A DNA stretch of 64,000 bases from Apiotrichum sp. Y4204. Taxonomy: Eukaryota > Basidiomycota > Tremellomycetes > Trichosporonales > Trichosporonaceae. A model generated the notes under the pieces. The model ran no database searches. It saw only the letters and a list, made by a program, of their open reading frames with translations, and was not told the DNA's origin. The position numbers and the translations under genes are program-made. This document shows, one piece after another, positions 35,133-48,024 of the stretch. The stretch covers positions 1-64,000 of the forward strand of contig JAMYHL010000065.1 in the NCBI GenBank assembly GCA_025531455.1, written 5' to 3'. Positions within the stretch are counted from its first letter, which is position 1. Each line of letters begins with the position of its first letter.

Positions 35133-35146
35133 ACGCGTCAACGCGT
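35133..35146 (+). promoter_or_regulatory. Two ACGCGTCA boxes upstream of CLASP
   Basis: ACGCGTCA is repeated directly at 35133 and 35141, about 420 bp upstream of the CLASP start. It matches the MCB core and suggests cell-cycle control. Confidence 0.45.
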
Positions 35147-35562
35147 CAACAAAAACAAAGCTTCGTTAATCACGTGACTAGGTGCAGAGACGAGCCCTTT
35201 CTAATGCACAACGACAGTAACGCAATAGCGGGAGCAAAATGTTCTAGCTGGGACCCACGATCTTATCAATAGATAGTGGAATTTCCATTAACCCCCTTCC
35301 TTGTTGTGTGAAGGGAAGCGTCCAAGCGTGCGGCCCGCGCCGGAATAATCAAGTTCATCCACATCCACCCCAACACCCACCTGTCCTTGACCATTCGACC
35401 CTTCTCGCGCTCGCTCTGGTGCCAAAAGAACTCTCTCAAGCTCTCAAGTGCGCAAGTGCGCTCTCGACACATTCTTCCATTTCTCTACATACACCTTATC
35501 ATTCCCCCACTTTCACCCCTCCTCTCACACTCCATCGCTCGCAATACCACAACATTGCCGCG

Positions 35563-38500
35563 ATGAGCCCCAACAGCATATCAGAAGACGATATTGAATC
35601 GTTCCTGAATGCTCTCCGCGCTGGAGGTGTGTTTATACCAGAGCCGTGTGGACGTCTGTTCACACCGCATGTTTCCAAAGTTTGAGAGCTGACGCACCAT
35701 GTAAACAGATGCTGACAAGAAGGTCAATCTTCTTCAGCTATGGGGCATCAAGCTCGAGTCCGCAACGGAGCTGCCCGAACGCGGTGTTGATGCCATCACG
35801 CTGCTAGTCGGCCCCTTCCTGCGTTCACCCTCACACCTCCTTGTCACCTCCACCTTGTCGAGCTTCCTTCCGGAATTCATTCCCTTGATCCCAACAGTAT
35901 CCTCTCAACCCCACCTGCGTCTCGCAGTCCATCAGTTGCTCCCCGGGCTCGTCGACAAACTCAACGACCCCAAGGATCGGGTTCACGAACCGGCCAAGGA
36001 ACTCATTGCAATTCTTGGCCAAAAATGCTATGCGGCTGAGCGTGCGGACCCGAGCGTTTCCACCCCGTCCTCAAAAGGCAAGGATAAAGATGGTATTGCC
36101 TCCACATGGGAAAACGCCATCAAAGACCTGCTCGCTGGACGAGGGGCAAGAGCGAAGGTCGGAGCACTGAAGATGCTTCAGACCATGCGAGAGGATAAAA
36201 CAGGAAACCTGCCTCTGAAACCGTGGCTGCCGAGTCTGGTAAATCTCCTGGAGGACAGTGACGGTGGTGTCCGGGACCAAGCGCGAGAGGTGAGACAGTG
36301 ACATAACCGTAAGCTGACGATAGACTGTGGTCGCCTTGCTTTCCCCTCCGGCACCCTCGGCCGCTCGCTCCGAACTCAAGAAGCTCATGCTTCAGCGTAA
36401 TGTTCGCAAATCTATTGCCGATGGGATCCTCAGCCGTGTTCTTGGACCCGCTCCCCCACCCAGTGCACCAGCCCCGGAGGCGGAGACCACTGCAGCTCGC
36501 GAAGGTGGATCAAGGTCTGGCGCGACTACTCCAGCAGTAGTCGATGAAGTGCCCATCGTCTACGTAAGTTGATCCATAAGAGAGTTGGCTGACTGTACAG
36601 ATTGCAAGCGCCAAGGACATGGAAAGCGAGTTTCGGGCAATGGTGCCCCATATGGCGGGCAAGGAGACGGAGCACAACTGGGGCCCTAGAGAGAGGGATA
36701 TTGTCCGGATTCGTGGGATGCTTCGAGGGAAGGCGTTCTCGCAGATGCCCGACGCGTTTTTGCTCAACCTGAGAGGTGCCATTCTTGAGGGTATTGGAAA
36801 GACTGTGAGTTAAGACATGTATGTCTGAAAGACTGACGCGCAGTTGCTAAGTCTGCGTACAACCGTGGCGCAGAATGCATGTGCTCTGGTCCAGGAGCTC
36901 GCCGAGGAACTGGGGAGCTCGTTCGATCCCTTCGTCGAGCAGTTCCTGCCTACACTGGGGAAGATGGCGTAAGTTGCTGCCTTCGCACCAAGCTAACCCC
37001 CTTCAGCGGCTTCACAAAGCGTATCATCGCGGAGAGGTCTCAGAAGGCTCTGGAAGCTATGATCCGCTACGGTACCGCATATCGAATCCTTCTGAACCAT
37101 ATCGTATATGGTGTCCAAGAGAAGAGTGTCCAGACCAGACAGTACAGTGCTTCTCATCTGACTGTATTCTTGAACAAGGTGTCGAAGAACCCTTCCTCTG
37201 CTTTGGATAACACCGCGGTGGATCAACTCGAACAAGCTGTGAAGAAATGCTTGGCAGACGTGAACCCTCAAGTGCGAGAGCAAGCACGTACGGCCTTCTG
37301 GACTTTCGACAAAGTCTGGCCGAAAAGGAGTGCAGTGCTTATTGATTCCCTTGACCCAACCGCCAGAAAGCAACTCGAGAAGGCCAACCCCGGGGTCGCT
37401 GGTTCCAGGCCGACTACTCCGGCCAAACCGACGGTAAGCCGACCTCGTGCGAGTGCTGCCATTCTCGCCGCAAAGCGAGCAAAGGCTGCCGAGCTGGCGG
37501 CAGAACGGGCTGCTCAAGCTGAGAAGGAGAATCAAGTCGATGGAGCGGACGCGCCAGCAATGGGAGCAACGCCCGCAGCAGTCGAACGTCTCCAGAGGGA
37601 CACCTGGGAGCCGGTATCACCGTCACCTGCTGCGTCACGGGCGCACCCGGCGGAACAATTGGCGCCCGAGACGCCGATTCAAGCGCCACGCCAACCCATG
37701 ACATCCCAGCTCATTGAGCTGTCCACTCCTGCCCAGCCGGCGGGGACGCCAGGTGCGATTCCTGTTGATGGAGCATCGATCTCCACCAGTGGCCGCAGTT
37801 CCATCCCGCGGGCCAGCCCCAAAAGGTCACCGTCGGATTTTAGGGCTGCGAGAACCGTTTCGGGATCGTCAGTTCCTCGAGCGATCGCATCCACCACTGG
37901 GCTGAAATCTGCGAGCCCGTCCATGACGTCTGATCGATCCATGTCGCCAAATCTGGCTCGAACCCTGTCACGGAGCCCTCCCTCCCTGATGGAGTCCATG
38001 CATCAAACATTACGGGACCCGGCTGTGCGTCAAAGTGCGGCGTCCAGTGAAACCTCTGCGGCCGTTTCATCACTTCGAACACCTGTGCAGCAGCGATTTG
38101 CTCCTGCGAAGCCTATGAGCTCAACCTCACCCACCGATTCCTATTCGCCGTCACCACATGGAGCCTTCTCTTCGACAGGTCCCACACCTCTCGGCCGAAA
38201 CCACCAGATGCTCAATCGCCCTCCTATCGACGCAGCGGACGAGGCCAGACGAGCACAGGTCGCCCAAGGTCTTCAGGCTGCTCAACAGCTGATTGACTTC
38301 GACGACGATGAGATGCCAATGTCTGTGCAACAGCCACTGACTCCTGCCCGCGCCATTCGCAATCATCAGGCGGCTTTAAATCCTTTCCAGACCCCTCGCA
38401 ATGGCACAGGCAGTCGTGTTCGTCAATCTTGGGAAGATTCGCCCAAGGTTATGACCCCAAAGGTACTGAAGCGACTCGAGGGTCGCAACTCGGAGCGTAA

Positions 38501-39583
38501 CTGGTGGATTCAACACCGGGATCGTGAGTTTGGGCGCCATTGCGCTAAGTCGCTTACCATCGCAGGTCTAGAACAAATCCGGCCCATCAAGAAGGAGCGA
38601 CTGGAGATTGCCGACGCCATCAAACTTGACGTTGAGGGTCTGTCCAACGGCCAGCCCAGTGTCGAGAATCTTCAACGTTTGACCATATTCTCGGAGCAGC
38701 ATAAAATCCCACTTTCGGACAAGCCCGGCGCGGATCAGCTCTCTGGTCAGAAGGAGATTTGGGAGGAAGATAAACTCTTCGATTGCATCTTGCGAGCCCT
38801 TCTCGCGTTCCTTGAGCCTCATCAGGTAAGATTGTTGGCTGGTGTCATGCTAACCTAACAGCCGCAGGAGCTCCTCGAGTGGGGCCTCGTTTTGCTCTGG
38901 GAACTGGCTAAGAACCAATGGGTTCTTTTCGAGAACGAAGAGGACGCCGTGCTTGACACTCTCTTCCGCTTGAGAACCAGAAACAGCTCTGTCGTACGTC
39001 TCAAATCCCCAGGCGGTGTGGCTGACCATCTAGATACTGGAATCCACGAATGCCCTCATGTCACTCTTGGCCGACGTTTGCGACACTCCCTTCCTTCTGT
39101 CGCTCCTGCACTCGGCTTTGGACCGGTATCTTCACGCCAACCCCATTGAGAACGGGTCAAGCGGCGGTGACAGCGCCCGAGCTGCTGGGTATTCCTTCGG
39201 ACTCAACGCCATGGGCATGTGTATCCTGCATCTCCCCAAGGAGGCGGTCGAGGTCGAGGCCAAGCGGCTGCAAAACGAGGTGGTGAGTGCGGGGCGTCTG
39301 TATCAATGCTGAATTGCAGGCTGTTGCCGTTGCGGATGACAAGCATCTCCCATCGCGTCAGGCTGCGTACGGCGTCATTCAGGCTGTGCAGGCCATCCTG
39401 TGCGATGATGTCCGCACCTTGTCTCTCTTCCCGAAACTGAACTCTGGTCAACGTTCCTTTGCCACGTATCTGATGAAGGAGCGTGGTCTTCTCGGCAGGG
39501 CGAATGGCGACCAGGAGGGAGCTATTCGCCGCGAGACTGTGCTGGAGCACCTCGTCGAGGGCATGAGTAAGGTGCCGAAGTAG
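35563..39583 (+). CDS. STU1: CLASP-family microtubule-stabilising protein (Stu1/Cls1)
   Basis: A spindle and cell-end microtubule rescue factor with TOG domains. The start [21 protein letters not shown] at 35563 is followed by an intron and a first helical-repeat block ([20 protein letters not shown]...[34 protein letters not shown]...[19 protein letters not shown]). The CLASP N-terminal TOG block follows ([24 protein letters not shown]-like [54 protein letters not shown]). A Ser/Pro/Arg linker follows (about 37400-38400), with SxIP-like motifs such as SSIPR for EB1 binding. A C-terminal helical domain starts near 38540. At least seven introns. TAG at 39583. The length suits the family (about 1,180 residues). 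Confidence 0.9.
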
Positions 39584-41902
39584 ATGTCATACGATCTTGT
39601 AGATCAATGTAGCCTGTCGGAGACTATGATGATGCGGCAAATTTGGCGTCCATCCCTGGTGAACGTTGTAAGAGTGAGCAGCGGGGACCTTGCGTAAAGT
39701 AGTCAACATAAGTCTACACGATTGAGATCGTTGTGTAGTGATGATGCCCTCCCACACAGTCAGGAGGCTCTCCCACACAAATGTGCCACTCAGTTACAGT
39801 ATTTGGAGGCTCTTCTTGATGGGGCGGACAGTTCCAAACGTCGCTTTGCAGTGCAGTTTGGATGCACAGGAGCTGCGAGAGGGACAGGGAGGACGACTGC
39901 GTGAAGTCAATTCGGTGAGCACTGTATGAGCTAGTCTCGCGGTGGAGGTCTCACTGCCGCTTCATCTACATCCTCGCATTGTGGCCGGTTGCGCCACAGC
40001 CATCGAGCATCCCAACATTTGCACAACATTCGCGTTCTCTGTGCCTCGTCCGGACATATTCATCAATAGCCTTTCTGTGAACGAGGGCAGTGAGAAGTCT
40101 CGTGGTTAGTCACCTCGATTCCAGAGCATGTGAGGAGACGCACGTGTGGATCAAGTACGCATGTGCTGAATAGGTGGCGGCACACGACCTCAGCCATGTA
40201 GCCATGTAGCCACGTTGGAATCGAGATTGCGATCATGCACAAGGCACGCGGACCCCACCATGTCCCCAAGTCCGCATAAATGGTAACGGCCAGCGGAGAC
40301 TTTGGGATGAAACGGCTGACCCACGAAGAACAGTGTCGTGTGCTCTTCCTGATGTTCTGGAATCCAGGCCCCAAAGCTATGGAGGTCGTCTGAGCGTGAC
40401 ATGTGAGTCTATGGGATCACAAGTGCATAATGTTGTCGTATTATTGGGTGGATGGAGTCGAGAGATCTGGCGAGCTGGCGAGCTCTTGAGCTCGCGAGTC
40501 TCGCCCAGCTCGGCCAGGAACACCCGCGCGGGCGATGCACACACACCCTGCATGCGGTCCTTCCCTGTTCCTCAACACCCCGTCCGACGGGATGCCGACT
40601 CGAATATGCAAGCGCCATGGCGTGCATGGTGGAACAAATTCGGGCTGAGCTCAAGAGAGTGTGACATTTTGAGCAGGACTGTCATTTACGGGATGAATCA
40701 AGAGTACAAGAGTCAATCAAATCAATCAATCAATAAATGAAGCAATCAACACGGCGATCATTCAATGAGGGATTGCCAGGGGGACGATCATTTCATCGTG
40801 CGCTGATCAGAGAAGCAAAGATGCAAGGGGGGAGTTTGAAACTAGGTTACAAAGGTGACGGGAGGGCGGGCGACTAGCGCGAGTGCCTGGCAATCCATGT
40901 GATCTACGCGGGGGCCACATGTGCAAACGGGGAAAGGAAGGAAAGGGAGGGGATCGTCACCATTACGAAACTGTATTAAGCAATCCAGCTGGTGGGCATT
41001 ACAAAAATTTGCGCGACTCTAGTAGGAAGCATATCGAGCGCCTAAAGGAAGTCTACTCCAGGACTCCCAGATCTAATCCGATTTTTCCCGACAGGGAGGC
41101 GGAGGGGGAAAGCGCCACAGCGAGAGATGACTGCTAATTACTGGGCCACTCGGCCCAGGTCCAGACCCAGCGCCACAAAGGGTCCATACGGAATCTTAAT
41201 TGAACCGAACTTGGACCAGCTGGGGAGTATTTACTAATGAATCCTAATAAGCTGTGGCTGCCATGCGTTAATAACTGTAATAGTATGCTAATAGGACTCA
41301 GGGGTGGGCGAGTCACTCCGTGTGTGGATGTGGGGGTCCAGACCGATTCCAGCCGGACCAGAACTGGCTTGCAGTTTGCAGTGCGGCTCGGCACTTCGGC
41401 GCACTCGGCGCGCTCGGTGCGCTCGGCTCCTGGCGCCTGGCTGGCTGGCGCTGCGCAGCACTTTTCCACATGCGACCATTGTGATGACTGCATTCCTCTG
41501 TGCAGCCCCACACACCCCCACCCAATACAAAGTAAACTTGCACCACCTAGCCTCTTTTTTCTTCCATCATCATCACTGTCGTCCACACCATCACCATCCC
41601 CGTGCTCGCCACTGGCACACGCAAACGGAGGGCGCACACCATCCCCTTCCCCCCCTTTCCCCTCCCCCATTCCCCCCCTCTCAGGGCGCAGTTGGCAGAG
41701 TTGACCTCTTCGCTGCCCCCTTGCCACCCTTCGATAATCCAATCTCCCCCCTTCCTCTTTGGTGTACACAACCAACGCACACACATTGCACTACACTACA
41801 CACCCACAACAATAGCATAGACGGCATAGTTCCTAGCATTCTCATCCCCCCCCTCACCCCCCATCACTAGTCTTCCTCCCTTTACCTCCTACTCCCACCC
41901 CC
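39584..41902. other. 2.3-kb gene-free region
   Basis: The longest gap in the window, between the CLASP stop and the PDK1 start. It holds a perfect hairpin (40478-40495), an AATC repeat near 40704-40735, CGCTCGG-type repeats near 41395-41430, and a C/T-rich leader before the kinase (about 41560-41900). Chance frames exist on both strands. I see no tRNA, no transposon ends and no domain. Confidence 0.5.
40478..40495. repeat. Perfect 8-bp inverted repeat with TT loop
   Basis: GCGAGCTC-TT-GAGCTCGC. It is not followed by a functional feature that I can name. Confidence 0.7.
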
Positions 41903-44900
41903 ATGGCAACAATGGCCGCCACCATTCCGTCCGCGGCTTCCACCCCGCCAACACCGCCGACAGCCCTGCCCACCTCGCTGCCGGCCTTTGCTCGCGTGAC
42001 GTCCGCATCGCTCCTGCAGCGCAACGCATCGACGTCGTCGTCTCGATCCACGACCACTTCGGAATCAACATCGTCGCTTGTTGCGGTGCCGATTCGCCCG
42101 CCGCCGATCCAGACGCGTACCGCGGCAACACCGGAAGCACAGCTCGCTCCAGAGTCCGCTTCGGGCTATGCCTCTGTCGACTCGGAACCCGGGGCAGGTC
42201 TGTATGGAGGAAGAGGGTTTCACCGTCAAGGACCGCGCATGGCACGGCAGGCGACCATGCCCGTGTCTATAACTACCTCTCCGACTGACATGCCTGGCCG
42301 TAGCCATACTGCAGAGCCCACAACGGATCGCTCTCCTTCATTGCCACCCCACGCCATTTCTCCAACGACGCCGAAAGCAAAGTTTCACAGGCTCGCTCGA
42401 GACCCATACCCCCAGCAGCCCAGTTCCCCAGGTCCAGTTCGTGTCATGCTTCCCACAGACGAAGCCACTGTGCACTCTCGGCCACCATCGGCGGCCTCCA
42501 ACCCTACCACCCCAACCCATACGCGCAAGCCTCGCAGTGTCAACAACGACGCTGATCTTCTTGAGCCTCGTGAGAGGCGCAGCAGCCAGGCCTCGAATCG
42601 CTCGAATGGCTCTGCAGTCGGCAAGCGCCCGTCGCTGAACGATTATATCCTGGGCGAGGAGCTTGGACGAGGAAGCTACAGCACTGTATGTGTGATCACA
42701 AGTCCATGGCACTGACAGTTAGGTCGTGCACGCTACCCAAGCTCCTCACAACCCCATGCCGCGTCTGCCTAACGAGGTTGCAATCAAGATCATGAGCCAG
42801 CACCATCTTATCCAAGAGAAGAAGGCGAAATACGCTCATATCGAGCGCGACGCGCTTATACGTTTGGCTCAGCCTCGCTCGCCAACCATGCGAACCCATC
42901 GCCGCGGAATGTCAAACTCTTCCACAGGTAGCATTGCGCCTATGGCGAACAGAATGCCTCCTTCTGCTGGCGCAGGTGGCACCCATCGTGAGGGCAACGG
43001 TAATGCCTCTGCGAACATCAACATTCCGTCGACCGGGCTGGTCACCGCCTCACCCAGCGGCGGCCTCCGCGACCGTCAGCTTGCCGGCAGCTGTTCGCCC
43101 CGTTTGCCGCCCACTCCCCTTTCCCCTCTAATCTCGGCATCCATGCGGCTCGCGAAGAGCGGCGATTCGCAGACCCAGGAAGTTCTCGATGAGCGTGCCC
43201 AGGGCCGCGGCCATTCCAGTTCACCACCTTCCCCAGTGCACGAAGTGTCCGGTGAAGCTCAGCAGGGCAGCGGATCGGACAATGAAAGGCTGCATCCTCG
43301 GAACAGGAGTGATTCCTCCGATGGGCCGCGGCCACGCACGCCGCGAAAGCGCAGGCAGTCGGTTGCCCGCTCCGATCGCAGCACTACGTCCAGTGGCGGT
43401 GGTCCCGCGTCCGCCGCGCCGATTGGCCATCCCGGTATCATCCGCCTCTTTTCGACGTTCGTCGACAAGACCAGTGTCTGTGAGTAGTGCAGCTGTGGGA
43501 GCCATCGGAATCGGTATTAATCATAGACTATGTCCTCGAGCTGGCTAGCAATGGCGAGCTTGCCTCGATGATCCGCAATTATGGATCCTTGGACCTCGAT
43601 TCGTCGCGTTTCTACGCCGCGCAGCTCATCGACACCATCGAGTTCATCCATGACCGCGAAATCATCCACCGTGACTTGAAGCCTGAGAAGTGAGTTGTTT
43701 GTGTTTTCCGGGCTGACGGCGTAGCATCCTCCTCGACAGTGATATGCGGATTAGGGTCACCGACTTTGGAAGTGCCAAGATCATAGGCCGCAAGGAAGAA
43801 TCTGCCGAGAACAGCAAGCGTTCTTTTGTCGGCTCGGCCGAATACGTCTCGCCCGAGATTCTGAGCGATAAGCCCGTCTCCTTCGCATGCGACATTTGGG
43901 GCTTCGGAGTTGTGCTCTACAACTTCATAACCGGCACCACACCTTTCCGAAGCGCAACCGAGTATCTCACATTCCAGAAGGTGCTCCACCGTGACTTTAC
44001 ATACCCGGAGGGCTTTGATGAGCAGGCGAAGGACCTGGTTGACCAGTGTCTCAACCTTGACCCGACGAAGCGCCCCACCGCGCACGAGATCAAATCGCAC
44101 CCCTTCTTCTCCACAATCGACTGGGGCATGCTATGGCAGGTCACGCCGCCGACTATCCACACCGGCATTACTCCGCCCCAGGCCCGCGCTCAGGTCACTC
44201 TCGATTCCAGCGTCTGGGCTGAATTCGAAGACGACGATGAATCCGAGGGCGCCGACCAGGAAGACGGCAGCAGCCCTGTGGATACCCGTTCCGACGGCGA
44301 GTTTGGTGCAGTGCGTTTCCCTCGTCATGACTCGCCTGGAGAATCGATCGAGGATCTTGGCCCTCCCCGTCCCGCGTGGATGGAGGTGGAGTGCAACCCT
44401 GCTCGGGAGGTCACCACTGGGAAGAAGACCCGCGGCTGGTCGACGAGTTCCAGCTCGAGTGCCGGAGGCCGTCTTAGCGTCTGGCTGGAGAGTATGGGCA
44501 TCAACACTCCCCCTGGGAAGCGCACCGGTTCCAGCCGGGCCAGCCGCTACAGCGACCGCAGCGAGGATCGCCCTCGATTCGACGAGGGCTCCCGCAGCCC
44601 TCGTGCCTCCCGGTCTCGCGCCACCTCTCCTGCGGCTGCTCGCACCGTGGGTGTCACGAGCGCTGACAATACGCGATGGTGAGTTTACAACGTTTCGAAA
44701 ACGTGCACGAAACTGACATGCAGGATGCCTCTCATGGTCGCCAATGAGCGGATTATACTGTCGACTCCCATTATGACCAAGGCCGACAGCAACGTCCCGT
44801 CTTTCCTGCTCCCTGTTTCCAAGCGCCGTCAACTCATTCTGACGGACCTTCCTCGTCTCCTGGAGGTCAAGGATGACCCCGAAGTTGGACCCAAGATCAA

Positions 44901-45135
44901 GCACGAGTTTATGTTCCTCAACCACCCCCACGCCGCCGTTCCCCGCACTGGTACTGTCCGCAGCACCAACAGCAGCCCTCCCAACGACGAGCTTGGTCCC
45001 CTCTACATTCTAGACGTGCAGGAAAAGACGAACAAGGTCTTTGTCCTCCAGACTCCTACACAGGCATACACGTTTGCCGCTGACACCCCCGACATCCGCG
45101 CAGTGTGGATGCACACGCTCCGCAAGGCAGTCTAG
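41903..45135 (+). CDS. PKH1: PDK1/Pkh-type protein kinase with C-terminal PH domain
   Basis: The upstream activating kinase of AGC kinases, acting at the plasma membrane and eisosomes in the sphingolipid/TOR circuit. Start at 41903 (MATMAATIPSA). After about 240 disordered residues comes the glycine loop GEELGRGSYSTV, interrupted by a 37-nt intron (42686-42722), and then VAIKIM. The αC helix (KYAHIERDALIRL) is followed by an insert of about 180 Ser/Gly/Pro-rich residues before GHPGIIRLFSTF. The core then resumes: YYVLELASNGELASMI, HRDLKPEN, DFGSAKI and SFVGSAEYVSPEIL, the last with the activation-loop serine. The C-terminal exon (from about 44723) is a PH-like domain: QLILTDLPRLLEV...PLYILDVQEKTNKVFVLQTP...WMHTLRKAV. 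Stop at 45135. The arrangement is normal for PDK1 apart from the insert. Confidence 0.92.
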
Positions 45136-45520
45136 TTGCCTTTCGCCGACCATGGACCATTATACACCATCATTCAATGCTCCTTTGTTGTACATGATTA
45201 CCCTGACCATATATATTCAATGCATGATTGTTAGTCTGACGAGCACAGTGGCCTGTAGTCCCTCCTGTGTGTCAATGAGGGCGATGCATACGTGCGTACC
45301 GCCGCACAGCCGATGAGAGTCATTGAAGGCAGTCATGCGTCATGGGGCGTCCACCATAAACGCGATCAATTGTGATATCGTAATGGCCTGGGGGGTTTCT
45401 ACCCAACTGCTTCCGGAAGGTGACTGTGTTGAACAAAGTCGTCATGAACAGTCGCTGGACCATTGTCTAGCTCATCCAACCATACCATTCTTTGTTGTGC
45501 AACATCCCACAAAATCCAAA
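45136..45520. promoter_or_regulatory. Intergenic region upstream of SSL1
   Basis: 385 bp between the PDK1 stop and the SSL1 start, both on the plus strand. It should contain the PDK1 3' end and the SSL1 promoter. No clear motif found. Confidence 0.4.
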
Positions 45521-47252
45521 ATGCCCGCCGACGAGCCGTACAACCCCGCGCAGTCCCCGACCTCAGAGATGGACTCGGACGACGACCTCGACCGCCCGGG
45601 CCCGTCTCGGCGCGGCGCGCGCGCAGCCGCAAAGGCCGTAAAGAAGAGCGGCAAGGGCAAGGACAGCATGAATGCGTGGGAGGGGTCGCTGAAGCGATCG
45701 TGGGATGTCGTGCAGGAGGACGAGAGTGGAGGCATCCAGGCGGCCGTGGAGAGTCTTATTGCGCGCGGAAGGCGGAAGCGGTGAGTACGAGTGGGTCGTG
45801 TGCTGTGGATGACTCGGTCGCGGGGCAGTGACTAAAGGGGAGAGAGCTGACAGCCAGCGCACTACTAGCCGAACAGCCGCTGCGCCGCTCGCTCGTGCGG
45901 CACATGTTTATTGTCGTCGACCTCTCCGAGTCGATGATGGACAAGGACTTTCGGCCGACACGGTGGGTCTCTTGCCTCGTTGTATCGCTGACTCCAGGTT
46001 CGAGCTCACGTTGCAGTATCTCCGCACATTTGTCGTCGAGTGGTTTGACCAGAACCCGCTGGGACAGGTCGGCGTGATTCTGCTGCGCGACCGGCTGGCG
46101 GAGGTGCTGGTCCCAATTTGCGGTAGGTACCGAAGTCATGCAAACCTACGTACCGCACTGACAGCAGGAAACCCCCAGGAAATCGTCTCGGCGCTCGCGG
46201 ACAAGCGAAAGCTCGAACCGTCCGGCGAGCCGTCGCTGCAGAACGGGCTGGTCATGGCGCGCGGGGGCATGTCGCACCTCCCCGCGACGTCGTCTCTCGA
46301 GATTGTGGTAATTCTCTCGGCGATCAGCACCGCCGACCCGGACGGACCGACCAACATCCACCAGGTACTCGACGACCTTGTCGCCGCGCGGTGCCGCACG
46401 AGCATCATCTCGCTGAGTGCCGAGATCAAGATCTGCAAGGACATTGCAGAGCGCACAGGCGGGCGCTTTGGCGTCGCCATCGACGAGGACCACTACCGCG
46501 ACCTGCTGTGGGAGCTCGTGCCCCCGCCAGCCCAGACGATCGCGCCTCCCTCAACGCTGAACGTACACGACGCACTCTCGCGCGGCGGTCTCCCTCCCGG
46601 GTCAAAATCAGCGGGGGCTAAGCGTCCCCCGCCTGCAGGCGACCTGCTCGTCATGGGCTTCCCGACGCGCCTCCCCGGCGCTGGGGAGAGCTTCTGCGCG
46701 TGCCACGGCCTCCTCAAGCGCGGCGGATACATGTGTCCCCGCTGCGGGTCCAAGCTATGCGACGTGCCGACCGATTGCGAGGTGTGCGGCCTCATGGTTG
46801 TCAGCAGTCCACACCTGGCACGAAGGTGGGTCTTGCAGCGGGTAGTCATAGTTGCTGACGCCAGCTTTTGGCTTCTCTTTCCGGTTGCGACGTATGGTAC
46901 TTTGTGAGTGGCTATATGCAACATACGACAAGCAGCCACTGACTTGCAGACCACTTGACAAGATTGATGAGCTTGAGGCCAAGCTGGCCGCGACATGTTC
47001 CGGCTGCGATAGCTCCTTCCCTTTGGTACGCTTAATAATGTGGAGAACGTCGCTCACACCCAGTTATCTGAAGTCGAGGATGCGGCGCCGAAAGACGACG
47101 CGCTCAGCCCCACGGGGCGGTATCGCTGTCCCAAGTGCTCGCACGACTTTTGCGCCGAGTGCGATCTCTAGTGAGCTAATGGATGTCTGATCTTGGAAGC
47201 TGACGCCAGTGTTCATGACACGCTGCACACATGTCCTGGGTGCTCGCAGTGA
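45521..47252 (+). CDS. SSL1: TFIIH core subunit Ssl1/p44
   Basis: A subunit of the TFIIH core in transcription initiation and nucleotide excision repair that stimulates the XPD/Rad3 helicase. Start at 45521 (MPADEPYNPAQSPT). A basic leader ends ...RGRRKR. A von Willebrand A domain follows: SLVRHMFIVVDLSESMMDKD, FELTLQYLRTFVVEWFDQNP, LGQVGVILLRD, GLVMARGGMSHLP, SLEIVVILSA. The C-terminal zinc module has FCACHGLLKRGGYMCPRCGSKLC with CEVCGL, then CSGCDSSFP, and a RING-like end [28 protein letters not shown], matching the p44 C4-type fingers. At least six introns. TGA at 47252. Tail-to-tail with DIB1, 120 bp apart. Confidence 0.94.
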
Positions 47253-47372
47253 GCTAGGTGGAGGGAACGGGCAGCAGTGTTGTAATAGAGGCGATCTGCA
47301 GCGGGACGTCGCGGCCATAGTCTCCAACAGTGAACATTACTATGCAGTGCATCACAACAGTCTTTTTGGCGT

Positions 47373-48024
47373 CTAGTACTTGTGTCGGGTCGAGTAATCT
47401 GGGAAGTCAGCTTCGTGGCAGAGTCCAAAGCTCACCTTTCGGGGATACGACAAGACCGCGGCCCTTGGATGCGCCGCGGTAAACCGTCTCGATAATGTCG
47501 ATGAGCTCCTGCTTGTCGGTGATGGCCCATGTACTGCGTGTGAGCGGGGGGAAGGGAAGACGGTACGCACATCTTGTTGTTGTTTCCTGTCCCGAGATCG
47601 ATCATGATATGCTTGTTACTGCCGTCAGCGCTGGAAGATGATGGATTGACCGTAGGTCATCGTCCAAACAGGTGCCCTGCCAGATCTAGTTTCTCAAACC
47701 AAACATCTGAACAACCCCCGCCGAAGACTCACCGGTAAAAGAACATGAGCGTGCACTGGTCATACAGCTCGTACATCTTGTTGAAATCCGGCACCTCGGT
47801 GATGTCGACGAGGTAAATGATTGCAAAGTTCTGCACCTTCTCCGCGACTCCATACAGCGTCTCGTCGAGCGCCATGCACTCTGGGTCGTGGTCGTGCCCG
47901 AAGCGGATGCACACGACGCGGTCCTCCTCCACGAGAATGGCCTGGTGTTAGCTGCGAGTGAGGGGAATGTACGTACCTGGTCGACGTGCCATCCCGAGTG
48001 GAGATGGGTCATAAAGTACGACAT
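47373..48024 (-). CDS. DIB1: U5 snRNP thioredoxin-fold protein Dib1/Dim1
   Basis: A small, nearly invariant U4/U6.U5 tri-snRNP protein required for spliceosome activation. Exons join as MSYFMTHLHSGWHVDQ, then AILVEEDRVVCIRFGHDHDP, then ECMALDETLYGVAEKVQNFA..., then NKHIMIDLGTGNNNKI, then TWAITDKQELIDIIETVYRG and VVSPKDYSTRHKY. The fold is thioredoxin-like, but the redox cysteines are absent, as expected. Length is about 142 residues, the family size. Four introns; the one after MFFYR is longer (roughly 125 nt). TAG at 47373. Confidence 0.95.

Larger units (their letters stand above)
33993..35562. promoter_or_regulatory. Divergent MRC1/CLASP upstream region
   Basis: 1.57 kb between the two starts. 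It holds two ACGCGT boxes near MRC1, two near CLASP, a run of 14 T at 34693-34706 and a run of 11 C at 35104-35114. The last 200 bp before CLASP are C/T-rich, a leader-like feature. No gene was found between them. Confidence 0.6.

Noticed and set aside
41304..41870. 188-codon frame upstream of PDK1
   Set aside because: His/Pro/Ser runs translated from CCA/CAC-rich DNA; overlaps several equal frames on the other strand.
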